DNA of 64,000 nucleotides from positions 99,527-163,526 of the forward strand of contig CAWARA010000022.1 of assembly GCA_963784195.1 (NCBI GenBank). Reading direction: 5' to 3'. The position numbers and the translations under genes were made by a program. Positions 34,861 through 44,241 of this stretch are shown piece by piece. This DNA comes from CAVQAH01 sp963784195 (lineage in GTDB: Bacteria > Acidobacteriota > Vicinamibacteria > Vicinamibacterales > 2-12-FULL-66-21). Position 1 is the first letter of the stretch. Each line of letters opens with the position of its first letter. The notes beneath the pieces were generated by a model. That model was not told where the DNA came from. It saw nothing but the letters and a program-made list of their open reading frames with translations, and searched no databases.

Positions 34861-36044
34861 AGGTACGAAGTCACGACACCCGATTAAGAATGGACATCAA
34901 GCTGCTTACGGAGGTCGAGAAGGCCAGCATTGGCGAGCGCCAGCCGCTTCCGGAGCAGTACCTGCGCTTGTCCGACGACGAGATGGATGCGCGCATTACG
35001 GAAGCGAAGCGCACGCTCGGCGAACGGCTCGTGATCCTCGGTCACCACTACCAGCGCGACGAAGTGATCAAGTTCGCCGATTACACCGGCGATTCACTGA
35101 AGCTCGCGCGCGCGGCCGCAAGCCGCGGCAAGGCCGAGTTCATCGTGTTCTGCGGCGTCCACTTCATGGCCGAGAGCGCGGATATCCTTCGCGGCCCACA
35201 TCAGAAGGTGGTGCTTCCGGATCTGGCCGCGGGATGCTCGATGGCCGACATGGCCGCGCCCGATCAGCTCGACATCTGCTGGCGCGAGTTGAAAGAGATG
35301 GGCGTCAAGATCGACGCCGATGAATCGGGACGCGCGGGCGTGATTCCCGTCACCTACATCAATTCATCCGCCGCCATCAAAGCCTTCTGCGGCCAGCACG
35401 GTGGCATCGTCTGCACGTCGACGAACGCCGCCGGCGTGATGAAATGGGCGTGGGAACGCGGCGACAAGCTGTTGATGCTTCCCGATCAGCACCTCGGACG
35501 CAACACCGCGTTCAGGATGGGCGTGCCGCTCGACGACATGGCCGTCTGGGATCCCAACGAGATCTGGGGCGGGCTCGAACCCGATCGCGTCAGGTCCGCC
35601 AGGCTGCTGCTCTGGAAGGGATTCTGTTCGGTCCACACACGCTTCACCGTTCAGCAGATCGACGCGTTCCGAAAGAAGTACCCACAGGGCAAGGTCATCG
35701 CCCATCCCGAATGCACCTTCGACGTCGTCCAGGCGGCAGATGCGATCGGGTCGACAGAACAGATCATGAACACCGTGCGCGACAGCCCCGCGGGCAGCGT
35801 GTGGGCCGTTGCCACCGAGATCCACCTCGTCAATCGCCTCACGCACGAAGTGGCGCCAGAAAAGACCGTCGTCACGCTCGACCCGTTTGGCTGCCTGTGC
35901 TCGACGATGTTCCGCGTCTCGCCGAACCATCTCTTGTGGGTGCTCGAAGGGCTTGTCGAGGGGAAGATCCACAACCAGATCACCGTCCCCGAGCCTGAGA
36001 AGTCGCTGGCACGACTCTCGCTCGATCGCATGCTAGAGGTCTAA
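34857..36044 (+). CDS. nadA: Quinolinate synthase NadA
   Basis: 395 residues from a GTG overlapping the mqnE stop (GTGA); an ATG at 34890 (MDIKLLTEVEK) is the alternative. Marks of NadA: RLVILGHHYQRDEVIKFADY, GDSLKLARAAA, VFCGVHFMAESADIL with the first cluster Cys, LPDLAAGCSMADMA, TYINSSAAIKAFCG with GIVCTSTNA, LPDQHLGRNTA, HPECTFDVVQAAD and GCLCSTMFRVSP with the last cluster Cys. It condenses iminoaspartate and DHAP to quinolinate for NAD and needs a [4Fe-4S] cluster. Confidence 0.96.
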   Translation: MKVRSHDTRLRMDIKLLTEVEKASIGERQPLPEQYLRLSDDEMDARITEAKRTLGERLVILGHHYQRDEVIKFADYTGDSLKLARAAASRGKAEFIVFCGVHFMAESADILRGPHQKVVLPDLAAGCSMADMAAPDQLDICWRELKEMGVKIDADESGRAGVIPVTYINSSAAIKAFCGQHGGIVCTSTNAAGVMKWAWERGDKLLMLPDQHLGRNTAFRMGVPLDDMAVWDPNEIWGGLEPDRVRSARLLLWKGFCSVHTRFTVQQIDAFRKKYPQGKVIAHPECTFDVVQAADAIGSTEQIMNTVRDSPAGSVWAVATEIHLVNRLTHEVAPEKTVVTLDPFGCLCSTMFRVSPNHLLWVLEGLVEGKIHNQITVPEPEKSLARLSLDRMLEV

Positions 36045-36049
36045 CGCTG

Positions 36050-36205
36050 ATCACTCGAATCACGGGACGCGGATCACGCGAATCGCGGATGACGCGAATC
36101 ACGCGGATCACGGGACGCGTATCACGTCCGCACGGGTCCGCACGTGAGCACGTCCGCACGTGTAGTACGTCCGCACGTGACGAGCACGTCTGCACGTGCA
36201 CTGTT
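36050..36205. repeat. Two short direct-repeat arrays between nadA and sod
   Basis: 36050-36128 holds degenerate units of gcggatcacgcgaatcacg and gggacgcg. 36124-36205 holds units of cacgtccgcacgtg at 12-20 base spacing (five or so copies). Related gggacgcggat units recur at 48345-48440. Spacing is too short and irregular for CRISPR. Confidence 0.7.
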
Positions 36206-36222
36206 GAGAAGGAGCTGACGAA

Positions 36223-36823
<601 letters not shown>

Positions 36824-36837
36824 AAAGACCCTTGCGT

Positions 36838-36925
36838 GCCGTGGTCCGTAGTTCGTGGTCCGTGTCTCGCCGAACATCAGGAGCAGCGACGAGACACGAA
36901 CCACGGACCACGGACCACGGACTCG
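36838..36925. repeat. ccacgaac-type inverted repeat between convergent genes
   Basis: gtggtccgtagttcgtgg and tccgtgtctcg on the left pair with cgagacacgaaccacgg and accacggaccacgga on the right around a short centre. It is a member of the same family as 8505-8612 and 17775-17820 and may serve as a bidirectional terminator. Confidence 0.65.
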
Positions 36926-36926
36926 C

Positions 36927-38135
36927 TCAGAACAGCTTCACTTCCACCGTCTCTCCAGCTTCAACAATATCCGTCTGTGCGGGAATTTCGATGTAGCCGT
37001 CCGCCTGCGACATGCTCGTGATGTCGCCGGAAGCCTTGAAGGCAGGAACAGCAGAGCCATCGACGATGCGTACGGTGTAGAACTGATGGCGGCCGGTGGT
37101 CGAGACGATGCGGCGCGCGAGCGGGAGGGACACGGTGTGCGCGCGGTGTTCGGGGAGCCGTGCCATCCGCCGCAGCATCGGCACCAGGAGCATGTAGGCG
37201 TTTGACAGGCACGACGTGGGATAGCCGGGCATGCCGAGCACGGGCCGTCCGCCGATGCGGCCGAACACCGTGGGTTTGCCAGGCTTGACCGCGATGCCGT
37301 GAAACACGACCTCGCCGGACGTGTGCAGGACGTCCATGATGAGGTCACGCTCGCCGACGGAACTGCCCCCCGAGAACACCAGCATGTCTTCCGACGCCGC
37401 GGTGCGGACCGCCGCGGTCAGGTCCTGGAGCGTGTCGGGTGCGGTCGGGTAGACCACCGGAACGCCGCCGTGTGCCGAGATGATCGACGACAGCGTAAAG
37501 CGGTTGATGTCGTAGATCTGGCCAGGGCCAAGCGCTGAACCAGGTTCGACGATTTCGTTGCCGGTCGAGAGGATCGCGATGTGCGGGCGATCGTAGACGT
37601 CGACCTCGGTGATGCCGGTGGCGGCGAGCGCACCGATCCGGCTGGGGATCAGGCGATCGCCGGCTGCGAGCACCGCTTGCCCTGCCGCGATGTCTGCGGC
37701 GCGCCGCCCGACGTGCTGACGCGGATAGACCGGCGTCAGGACGCGAATCCGATCGTCCGATTCCTTCTCGGTTTCTTCGACCATCACGACCGCGTCGGCG
37801 CCGGCGGGGAGCGGGGCACCCGTCGCGATCTCGATACACTCGCCGCGGGCGAGGCTGCGCTTGGGGACCTGGCCTGTGTAGACACGTTCGACGCAGTGCA
37901 GCGTGCGTGGATCGTACGGCCCGGCGCCGAAGGTATCTTCGGCAATGACGGCGTACCCGTCCATCGCGGCCCGATCGAACGGCGGCACGTCGACTTTCGA
38001 CGTGACCGCACGAGCGACGACACGGCCCAGCGAATCCCCGAGCGGGATGCGTTCGGTCCGTTCGATAGGAACAGCGGCTTCGAAGAGCAGGTCGCGCGCT
38101 TCTTCGAGGGAAATGGTTTCAGTGATGGGTCGCAT
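36927..38135 (-). CDS. moeA: Molybdopterin molybdotransferase MoeA
   Basis: 402 residues. MoeA marks in order: ISLEEARDLLFEAAVPIERT, PPFDRAAMDGYAVIAED, ECIEIATGAPLPAGADAVVM, IPSRIGALAATGITEVDVYD, ILSTGNEIVEPGSALGPGQI, YDINRFTLSSIISAHGG, LVFSGGSSVGERDLIMDVL and GKPTVFGRIGGRPVLGMPGY. The GMPGYPTSC substrate loop is intact. It inserts molybdate into adenylated molybdopterin. The adenylyltransferase gene lies 30 bp upstream on the same strand. Confidence 0.96.
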   Translation of the reverse strand: MRPITETISLEEARDLLFEAAVPIERTERIPLGDSLGRVVARAVTSKVDVPPFDRAAMDGYAVIAEDTFGAGPYDPRTLHCVERVYTGQVPKRSLARGECIEIATGAPLPAGADAVVMVEETEKESDDRIRVLTPVYPRQHVGRRAADIAAGQAVLAAGDRLIPSRIGALAATGITEVDVYDRPHIAILSTGNEIVEPGSALGPGQIYDINRFTLSSIISAHGGVPVVYPTAPDTLQDLTAAVRTAASEDMLVFSGGSSVGERDLIMDVLHTSGEVVFHGIAVKPGKPTVFGRIGGRPVLGMPGYPTSCLSNAYMLLVPMLRRMARLPEHRAHTVSLPLARRIVSTTGRHQFYTVRIVDGSAVPAFKASGDITSMSQADGYIEIPAQTDIVEAGETVEVKLF

Positions 38136-38165
38136 GTCGGTTGGAGCCGGTGGCCGGGTCGGCGA

Positions 38166-38663
38166 TCACCGCCGCAGTTCGCGAACGACGTGACCGATCT
38201 CCGGGATGATCAACTTCGACATGGCGAGCCGGACGGCGGCCTCGGCGCCTGGCAGCGAGAACACCGCCGTGCGCCCGAGCGTGCCGGCGCAGGCGCGGCT
38301 CATCATCGCCGCGGGGCCGATCTCGTGATAGCTGAGCATGCGGAAGATCTCGCCGAATCCGTCCAGCTGCTTGTCGAGGAGCGCTGAAATCGCTTCGTAG
38401 GTGCCGTCACGCGTCGTGATGCCGGTGCCGCCGCTGGTGATGATCACTTCCGCGTTCGTCACCTGCCCCTTGACCGCGCCGCGCACCGAGGGCGGATCGT
38501 CCCGAACGATCCGGCGGCCCACGACCTCGTGTCCCGCCGACTCGAGCATTTCAGTGATGGCGTTGCCGCTCGTGTCGGTCTCTTCGGTCCGCGAGTCGCT
38601 GATCGTGAGCACGAAGCAACGAACCGACGCGGGCTGACCCTGACGGTGATCCTCGACTCCCAC
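38166..38663 (-). CDS. moaB: Molybdopterin adenylyltransferase MoaB/MogA
   Basis: 165 residues from GTG 38663, chosen because a TATAAT box ends 7 bases upstream (leaderless). Motifs: RCFVLTISDSRTEETDTSGN, ITEMLESAGHEVVGRRIVRD, AEVIITSGGTGITTRDGTYE (the SGGTG pterin loop), EIFRMLSYHEIGPAAMMSRA, AVFSLPGAEAAVRLAM. It adenylates molybdopterin before MoeA acts. The frame is open further upstream but those residues are not conserved. Confidence 0.92.
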   Translation of the reverse strand: MGVEDHRQGQPASVRCFVLTISDSRTEETDTSGNAITEMLESAGHEVVGRRIVRDDPPSVRGAVKGQVTNAEVIITSGGTGITTRDGTYEAISALLDKQLDGFGEIFRMLSYHEIGPAAMMSRACAGTLGRTAVFSLPGAEAAVRLAMSKLIIPEIGHVVRELRR

Positions 38664-38670
38664 GCCGCTG

Positions 38671-38676
38671 ATTATA
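38671..38676 (-). promoter_or_regulatory. -10 box (TATAAT) of moaB
   Basis: Minus-strand TATAAT, 7 bases from the GTG of moaB, with no ribosome site between them. Indicates a leaderless transcript for moaB-moeA. Confidence 0.55.
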
Positions 38677-38837
38677 ATGGCGGATTGGGCTCGGATCTGC
38701 CGGGTCGTGGATTTCGTCGCTGGTCGCGATCGTGGACTCGAAAGGCCCGGATCTGGACGGACGCGGTTCCTCGAGTCTGACACGAGCCACGCGTCACGGC
38801 TGAATCCGGCAGTTGAGGCACCTGTTAGAATCTCAGC

Positions 38838-40676
38838 ATGACCTTTCGACATGGGCGCGAGCTTCGTCGTGTTGCGATGGCCGCGTCGCTGGCAGCTCGG
38901 CAGGCGCCGGATCCATCCAGATCGACAAGGCCGCCGACAAGTGGGTCCAGGCGACCATCAAGAAGATGACGCTCGACGAGAAGGTGGGCCAGCTCCTGGT
39001 CTCGTCGTTCCAGTCGACCTTCATGAGCTCGGACTCCGACGAGTTCAATCAGCTGGTCAAAGCAGTTCACGAGTATCACGTCGGCGGATTTCATGTTTTT
39101 GGCGGAACCGAAGCGGCGCCGTCGGTGCTCCTCAATCCGACGTACGGAACCGTCATCCTGGGGCAGCCGCTCGAAGCGGCGTCGGTTCTGAATCGCCTGC
39201 AGGCGATCTCCGCGGTGCCGCTGCTCAACACCGCCGACTTCGAGGCGGGTGTCGGCTTCAGGATTTCCGGTGCGACCGCGTTTCCGCGGGCGATGGCGTT
39301 CGGTGCCGCGCGTGACGAGAAGCTGGCGTACGAGGCCGGCCGCGTCACCGCCGAAGAGTCGCGAGCGCTCGGTGTGCACGTGAACTTCGCGCCGGTGGTC
39401 GACGTCAACAACAACCCGCGCAATCCGGTGATCAACACGCGGTCGTTCGGCGAGAACCCCGAGCTCGTCGGCCGTCTTGCGTCCGCGTACATCCGCGGCT
39501 TGCAGGCCGCGGGCGTGATGGCGACGCTGAAGCACTTTCCGGGTCACGGCGACACCGACGTGGATTCGCATCTGGGGCTGCCGGTGATCAAGCACCCCCG
39601 CGATCGGCTCGAGAAGATTGAGCTCCCGCCGTTCAAGGCGGGTATTGCGGCGGGCGCCGACGCGGTGATGACCGCGCACATCGAGATACCGGCGTTCGAC
39701 CCGACGCCCGGCACGCCCACGACGCTCAGCCAGCCGATCGTCAGCGGCGTGCTGCGCAAGGACCTCGGCTTCCGCGGGTTGATCTACACCGACTCGATGG
39801 GCATGCAGGGTGTGACCGACATGTACAAGCCTGGTGAAGCGGCCGTCCGCGCCGTTGCCGCCGGCAACGATCTCGTGCTGCATTCACCGAACGACGGGGA
39901 AGCGTTCGCGGCGATTCGCGATGCGGTGAAAGCCGGGCGCATTCCCGAAGCGCAGGTCAACTCGTCCGTCGAGCGCATCCTTCGCGCGAAGGCTGCTGCG
40001 GGACTGCACCGCAACCGAACGGTGAACCTCGACTCGGTCGCGACGACGCTCGGCACGCGTGCGAACCAGGCGGTCGCAGACGAGGTCAGCCAGCGATCGA
40101 TCACATTGATCAAGGATGCGCGCAATCAGGTACCGATGCGGCTCCCGGCAGGGGCCAACGTGCTCTACCTGTCCGTGCTCGACTATCCGTCCGGCTGGCG
40201 CATCGCCGCGCCGAGCCGCACGTTCATCCCCGAGTTGCGGAAGCGGTGGCAGAACGTCACCGCCATCGAGCTCTCGGATCGGGCGACGCCCTCGGAGATC
40301 GAGCTGGTACGCGCGATGGCGCCGCGCTTCGACGCCGTGATCGCGTCCGTGTTCGTGCGCACCGCATCGTTCAGCGGGCGCATGGACCTCACGCCCGCGC
40401 TGCAGCGCCTGCTCCAGGACATCACCCGCCAGACCTCGTCGGCCAACAAGCCCTTCATCACGACGTTCTTCGGCAACCCGTACGTCGCGACGTTCCTGCC
40501 GGATCTGCCGGCGATGCTGCTGACCTACGATTTCTACGATCGCGCCGAAGCCTCAGCCGTTCGTGCGATCGCCGGCGAGGCCCCGATCGGCGGGCCGCCT
40601 GCCAATCGCGCTCCCGGGCATGTTCGAAGAAGGGCACGGGCTGACGCGCGGAAAAGGAGTTGGGTCGGGGATGTGA
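38838..40676 (+). CDS. Glycoside hydrolase family 3 protein, beta-N-acetylhexosaminidase-like (frameshifted)
   Basis: The main frame gives a GH3 barrel: TIKKMTLDEKVGQLLVSSFQ, VGGFHVFGGTEA, VPLLNTADFEAGVGFRISGA, TAFPRAMAFGAA, VHVNFAPVVDVNNNPRNPVI, LKHFPGHGDTDVDSHLGLPV and GLIYTDSMGMQGVTDMYKPG, where the Asp is the expected nucleophile; KHFPGHG-T is the NagZ-type motif. A C-terminal Rossmann-like domain follows. Two indels are likely: near 38900, where frame 0 from ATG 38838 supplies an export-type start (RELRRVAMAASLAA), and near 40595, after which LPIALPGMFEEGHGLTRG ends at 40676. Probably a secreted or periplasmic enzyme acting on peptidoglycan or chitin-type amino sugars. Confidence 0.82.
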
Positions 40677-40829
40677 ACGAGCTCGACGAACGATCGACGA
40701 CGAGACCACGACGCACGAGATCACGAACTCGGCGACGTCGCGGCCGTCGTGTTCGTTGCCATGGCCGTCGGCGCGTTCGCAGTCGGTCCAGACTCTGGGA
40801 GTTGACGAGTGTCGATCCTGTGCCGGTGA

Positions 40830-40835
40830 TATAAT
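40830..40835 (+). promoter_or_regulatory. -10 box upstream of tRNA-Arg
   Basis: A perfect TATAAT lies 57 bases ahead of the tRNA. A TTGACG at 40802-40807 is 22 bases away, longer than usual, so the -35 assignment is uncertain. Confidence 0.5.
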
Positions 40836-40892
40836 GCGAGTTTCGTGACCCGGGCTTGGGCCGCGTCGAGCGCGCGCCGTGCCTGCGGCTAC

Positions 40893-40969
40893 GCGCCCTT
40901 AGCTCAGTTGGATAGAGCGTCTGGCTACGAACCAGGAGGTCGCAGGTTCGAGTCCTGCAGGGCGCGCCA
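40893..40969 (+). tRNA. tRNA-Arg (anticodon ACG)
   Basis: 77 bases including an encoded CCA. The acceptor stem gcgccct (40893-40899) pairs with agggcgc (40959-40965). The D arm is agctcagttggatagagc, the anticodon stem ctgg/ccag encloses loop ctacgaa with ACG at its centre, and the T arm gcaggttcgagtcctgc is canonical. ACG is expected to be edited to ICG to read CGN codons. Confidence 0.97.
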
Positions 40970-41046
40970 TCCTTCGCTCGCGTGATCCTTGCGCGAGCTT
41001 CGGCTGGCAGGCCATCCTTTGCGAGCGACTGTTTGCGCCATCGGCC

Positions 41047-41199
41047 TCACAGGAGCCGGCCAAGCTCGAGAACCAGGCGCATCACCAGCGCGATAGGGAT
41101 GCCGATCAGTAGAATGACGAAGGGAATGCACAAGACGACTCCGAGCAGGATCAGTGCATCCAGGCCGCCCGCTGTTAATCGACCCATTGTAGTTGTCAT
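41047..41199 (-). CDS. Small single-domain membrane protein, 50 aa
   Basis: Starts MTTTMGRLTAGGLDALILLG and is almost entirely one or two hydrophobic segments (ALILLGVVLCIPFVILLIGI, PIALVMRLVLELG) with a short polar N-terminus. The ATG overlaps the stop of the upstream lipoprotein-like gene (ATGA), which supports it as real and translationally coupled. No family is recognised; such proteins resemble short bacterial membrane peptides. Confidence 0.6.
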   Translation of the reverse strand: MTTTMGRLTAGGLDALILLGVVLCIPFVILLIGIPIALVMRLVLELGRLL

Positions 41200-41573
41200 G
41201 TTCGTGCGCCGCCCGCGCGAGGCCCAGTCTGATCGATCACTTGCGATCCGCCGATCGAGCCGGCCGTCTCGCTAGGCTCGACGCGTGTCGCAGCCAGCGA
41301 ACTTTCGTCGTGAACCTCGATCGTGAACCCCGTGTGAACCCTCGTAGCCTTGGCGTTCAGTTCATGGACGAGGCCCTGTGCTCGCTCAGCCACTGATCGC
41401 TCATCGACCCGAGGTTGGCAGCGGGTTTCCGCCAGACGCCCTCGCGGCCTGCCCTGAGCTTGTCGAAGGGGCCTCTCCACATGATGACATGCAGTCAACG
41501 TGAGCGCCAGGCCTGCGAAGAGAAGCACTGCGGCCTCGATTCCTGAATTACTCCGATTCCTGCGAGAATTCAC
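41196..41573 (-). CDS. Putative lipoprotein, 125 aa
   Basis: The N-terminus IEAAVLLFAGLALTLTACHH is a lipoprotein signal with Cys at the lipobox end. The mature part is polar with no known domain. Residues RQAQGRPRG come from a DNA stretch (gccctgagcttgtcgaaggg, 41452-41471) resembling a short repeat that is widespread in genomes; a variant occurs near 55766. The stop overlaps the next small gene and its start overlaps the upstream stop (ATGA), so three genes form a tight chain. Confidence 0.5.
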   Translation of the reverse strand: MNSRRNRSNSGIEAAVLLFAGLALTLTACHHVERPLRQAQGRPRGRLAETRCQPRVDERSVAERAQGLVHELNAKATRVHTGFTIEVHDESSLAATRVEPSETAGSIGGSQVIDQTGPRAGGART

Positions 41574-41956
41574 GAGAGACGGACGTAGAGGAGCACGGCT
41601 GTGATCGCGATACTCAGCGTCAGCAACGCGCGATCCTGTCCCGTCTCGGCAAAACCCTCATTGCGCTTCTCCCACGCATCCCAGCGGGCTGCGGGAGAGA
41701 GTTCTGGAGTGGTCAGCGTAGGGACTCGCAGGGGCATCATGTCTGTCTCGTGAATCAACTGTCCCATGCTGCCGACCGGCTGCCCGTTCCTCCACGTCTG
41801 GACGATGATGGCGGTTCCTACAGTCATCAGCGCCACCACGGCGGCGGACGTCGATGGTCCGATGCCTCCGAGCCCTGGTACCAGCGACATCAGGACCGTG
41901 CACGGCAACATCATCGCGACGAGCTGTGTGAATCTGTTCTGGAGCGAGCGAGTCAT
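41570..41956 (-). CDS. Hypothetical membrane protein, 128 aa
   Basis: Start taken at MTRSLQNRFTQLVAMML (41956); the frame is open for another 26 codons upstream. Two N-terminal hydrophobic segments (LVAMMLPCTVLMSLVPGLGG, TSAAVVALMTVGTAIIVQTW) and one at the C-terminus (ALLTLSIAITAVLLYVRL) flank a polar section with DAWEKRNEGFAETGQDR. Not assigned to a family. It overlaps the following lipoprotein gene by 4 bp. Confidence 0.55.
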   Translation of the reverse strand: MTRSLQNRFTQLVAMMLPCTVLMSLVPGLGGIGPSTSAAVVALMTVGTAIIVQTWRNGQPVGSMGQLIHETDMMPLRVPTLTTPELSPAARWDAWEKRNEGFAETGQDRALLTLSIAITAVLLYVRLS

Positions 41957-42106
41957 GGACGCATCCCTGCGGTGTACCGCACCGTGATTGGTTGGGACAA
42001 GGCTCCGCCGGGCAGGAACGCCCGCCGCAGTCACTTTAGTGAGGTGACGGCTGGTGTTGGCCGGTACTCAGGAAAGGATCTCAACTATATCATGCGTCGA
42101 TGGCTC

Positions 42107-42295
42107 TCATCGCTCGAGCCACTGCACGAACGCCGGCGGAGCCTCGTCACGCACGATAGCGATTCGCACGACCCGATCGTTGCGCAGTAGTTCGGCAGCG
42201 GCCGCCCTCGCTTGCTCGATCGTGGAATGACTCCCCCACACCCCCGGCAGGTTGGACGCAGAGCCCCGCCGCACGGAGACAATCAGCTTGAACAC
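42107..42295 (-). CDS. Hypothetical protein, about 62 aa
   Basis: GTG at 42295, one base after the stop of the upstream gene. The product is FKLIVSVRRGSASNLPGVWG followed by a helix EQARAAAAELLRNDRVVRIA and IVRDEAPPAFVQWLER. A compact alpha/beta pattern without a recognised domain. Placement directly after another gene supports translation but the call is tentative. Confidence 0.45.
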   Translation of the reverse strand: MFKLIVSVRRGSASNLPGVWGSHSTIEQARAAAAELLRNDRVVRIAIVRDEAPPAFVQWLER

Positions 42296-42296
42296 G

Positions 42297-42620
42297 TCAC
42301 AGACCGGCTGCCTTGCGCCTCCCTGCCGGGCGCTCGATGTCGTTGAGGATCTGCGTGACGGACGGCTCCGCCCTGCCATTCATCGCGCTGGCCAGCCCCG
42401 TCGCGAACATCAGAATCAGAAGGCAGTTGATCTGGATGAAGGTCCACAACAGGATCTTTTCCGGAACCAGCGTGAACCACGCTGCCGTTTCCGCGGCGAA
42501 CATCAGGACCAGCCAGAGAGCGAAACCGAGGGATTTCGGCGACGGCAACCAGCGCATCAGACGCTGGTGAATCAGGTGCGCGTGTCGGACGGAGGACCGC
42601 CTGGAAGAACTGAAAGACAT
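42297..42620 (-). CDS. Hypothetical membrane protein, 107 aa
   Basis: The sequence has two central hydrophobic segments (SLGFALWLVLMFAAETAAWF, ILLWTFIQINCLLILMFATG) with basic ends (SSSRRSSVRHAHLI, PAGRRKAAGL). Resembles small inner-membrane proteins of unknown role. Ends 1 base before the next small gene; both are on the minus strand facing the tRNA. Confidence 0.5.
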   Translation of the reverse strand: MSFSSSRRSSVRHAHLIHQRLMRWLPSPKSLGFALWLVLMFAAETAAWFTLVPEKILLWTFIQINCLLILMFATGLASAMNGRAEPSVTQILNDIERPAGRRKAAGL

Positions 42621-42834
42621 GTTCGCCTCGCCTGAAGGTGGCTTTGGTGAGGCTGAAGTGCACCGTGATCGGCGCGGCGGCAGGGCTCAGGAAAGCACTA
42701 CCAGAGTACCTGACGGAGGCTCGGGAGTCAAAGGAAGGGCGTTTTTCCTCAGCGAAACGGCTGCTCACATCGCCCGGCGCGCGTTTCGCGTCATGGCCCG
42801 CGCTTCCACACGGTCGTTCTGATATAGAGCGACC

Positions 42835-43857
42835 GTGGGCAGGTATCTGACAGTCTGTCTATTCGCCGCGTTCGCCTCTGTGCATCCGGCGCCCTCGGGT
42901 GTCCAGGAGCCGCGCGCTTCAGATGCAGAACTCGGCGTGCGCAACGGTCACGCGACGACCTACGATGCGGATCGCGGCCGCGTCATTCTGTACGGCGGGG
43001 CCGACGCGTCGAGCGTCACGGCGAGCACGTGGGAATGGGACGGCGATCGTCGACGCTGGCAGCGGCTGAGCACGGACGGACCTGGACCGCGAACGTTTCA
43101 TGCGTTTGCCTTTCACGAGCGTGCGCACCACGCCGTGCTTTTCGGCGGCAACCGGGTGCTCTTCGGAAAGCCCGACGACACGGCCACCTTCCTGAACGAT
43201 ACCTGGATCTGGCAGCGAGGCCGCTGGTCGCGGATCGACGTTCCCGGTCCGCCGCCGCGTGCTGAAGCGGCGGTCACCTACGATCGTCGGCGCGAACGTG
43301 TCGTGCTGTTCGGCGGCTACTCTCGAGCGGCTTCAGGGACCGTCCGCCTCGGCGATACGTGGGAGTGGGATGGCCAGCGCTGGATCCAGATGGCGGCGGA
43401 CGGTCCCTCGCCACGTAACGGTGCGGCGCTTGCCTACGATGCACGCCGTGAACGTGTGGTGCTGTTCGGAGGATCCGGTGCGTCGCCAGAGACGTGGGAG
43501 TGGGACGGTGCTCGATGGACCCGGCGGGACGCAGGCGAGGTCGCAGGGCGCTTCAATCCGGCGATGACCTTCGATCGATCGCGAGGTCTCGTGGTGCGTT
43601 TTGGAGGATGGACGGGGAAGGTGCGCGTCGACGAGACCTGGACTCTCGGCAGCGGCCACTGGTCGCGCCTCGACGTGCCTGGCCCGCCAGCACGGAATCA
43701 CACGTCATTCACCTACGACAGCCGGCGGCGGCGAGGTGTGCTGTATGGTGGTCACGACGGGGAAAACGTGTTTGGTGATGCGTGGGAGTGGGATGGTGAG
43801 CGGTGGCATCTGATGGCATCGATGCCGCCGGAGCGGCGGGTAGACAATGGACATTGA
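42835..43857 (+). CDS. Exported Kelch-like beta-propeller protein
   Basis: 340 residues with a signal peptide (LTVCLFAAFASVHPAPSG). The rest is six to seven repeats of the pattern (R)(N/T)G-A-YD--R-RVVLFGG------DTWEWDG-RW--: for example RVILYGGADASSVTASTWEW, RERVVLFGGYSRAASGTVRL, RERVVLFGGSGASPETWEWD and RGVLYGGHDGENVFGDAWEW. These are galactose-oxidase/Kelch blades. No catalytic residues are apparent, so a binding role is likely. A TATAGA box ends 6 bases before the GTG, consistent with a leaderless message. Confidence 0.8.
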   Translation: MGRYLTVCLFAAFASVHPAPSGVQEPRASDAELGVRNGHATTYDADRGRVILYGGADASSVTASTWEWDGDRRRWQRLSTDGPGPRTFHAFAFHERAHHAVLFGGNRVLFGKPDDTATFLNDTWIWQRGRWSRIDVPGPPPRAEAAVTYDRRRERVVLFGGYSRAASGTVRLGDTWEWDGQRWIQMAADGPSPRNGAALAYDARRERVVLFGGSGASPETWEWDGARWTRRDAGEVAGRFNPAMTFDRSRGLVVRFGGWTGKVRVDETWTLGSGHWSRLDVPGPPARNHTSFTYDSRRRRGVLYGGHDGENVFGDAWEWDGERWHLMASMPPERRVDNGH

Positions 43858-43925
43858 AGCGCGTCGGCGATTCATGCGACAAGCTTGGCGGCACGGGCGA
43901 TCCATTGCGCGAGTTACCTCGTAGT

Positions 43926-43943
43926 GTCCGGCTTCAGCCGGAC
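43926..43943. repeat. Dispersed hairpin repeat A, copy 2
   Basis: Identical 18-bp palindrome to 4767-4784, located 68 bp after the Kelch-like gene. Confidence 0.75.
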
Positions 43944-44004
43944 CAGATGACTTTTTACCCTCCACAGGGACGAACTTCGGGACGAAACCCATCACAGCGG
44001 GGAA

Positions 44005-44052
44005 GACTTTTTCGTCCCCGGTTTTTTGGCGTTTCAAAACCGCGAAAAAGTC
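44005..44052 (+). terminator. Hairpin gactttttcg/cgaaaaagtc, probable terminator
   Basis: A perfect 10-bp outer stem (44005-44014 with 44043-44052) encloses an inner ggtttt/aaaacc stem. Upstream gatgacttttt (43948 onward) can pair with the same right arm, so alternative folds are possible. No T-run follows. Confidence 0.45.
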
Positions 44053-44074
44053 ATCAAACCCGGAATAATGTCAA

Positions 44075-44104
44075 TTGATCCCACCTAAATCCCCAAGTTA
44101 TAGT
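44075..44104 (+). promoter_or_regulatory. Promoter of the 44242 TonB receptor
   Basis: TTGATC (44075-44080), 18-base spacer, TATAGT (44099-44104). The -35 and following ccacc match those of the suf promoter. Transcription would start near 44111, giving a 130-base structured leader. Confidence 0.5.
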
Positions 44105-44241
44105 TCCTTGTCTGTTACTAAGCCCGGCCGTTAGGCTGGGCGACCCCACTTGGGGTGGGGTTCTGGTCTCGTCGAAGCGCGCGAACTGCATGCGCGCGAA
44201 GGCGGACGGAATCTCGGCTTTATGTGCATGTGAGGAGGAGG

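Larger units (their letters stand above)
43858..44241. other. Structured intergenic region upstream of TonB receptor
   Basis: No gene was found. It holds repeat A copy 2 (43926-43943), a terminator-like hairpin (44005-44052), a promoter candidate (44075-44104) and two GC hairpins, gcccggcc/ggctgggc near 44123-44142 and accccac/gtggggt near 44143-44160, in the leader of the next gene. Confidence 0.6.

Noticed and set aside
36050..36205. CRISPR array
   Set aside because: Units are short, degenerate and with spacers under 10 bases; no cas genes in the window.
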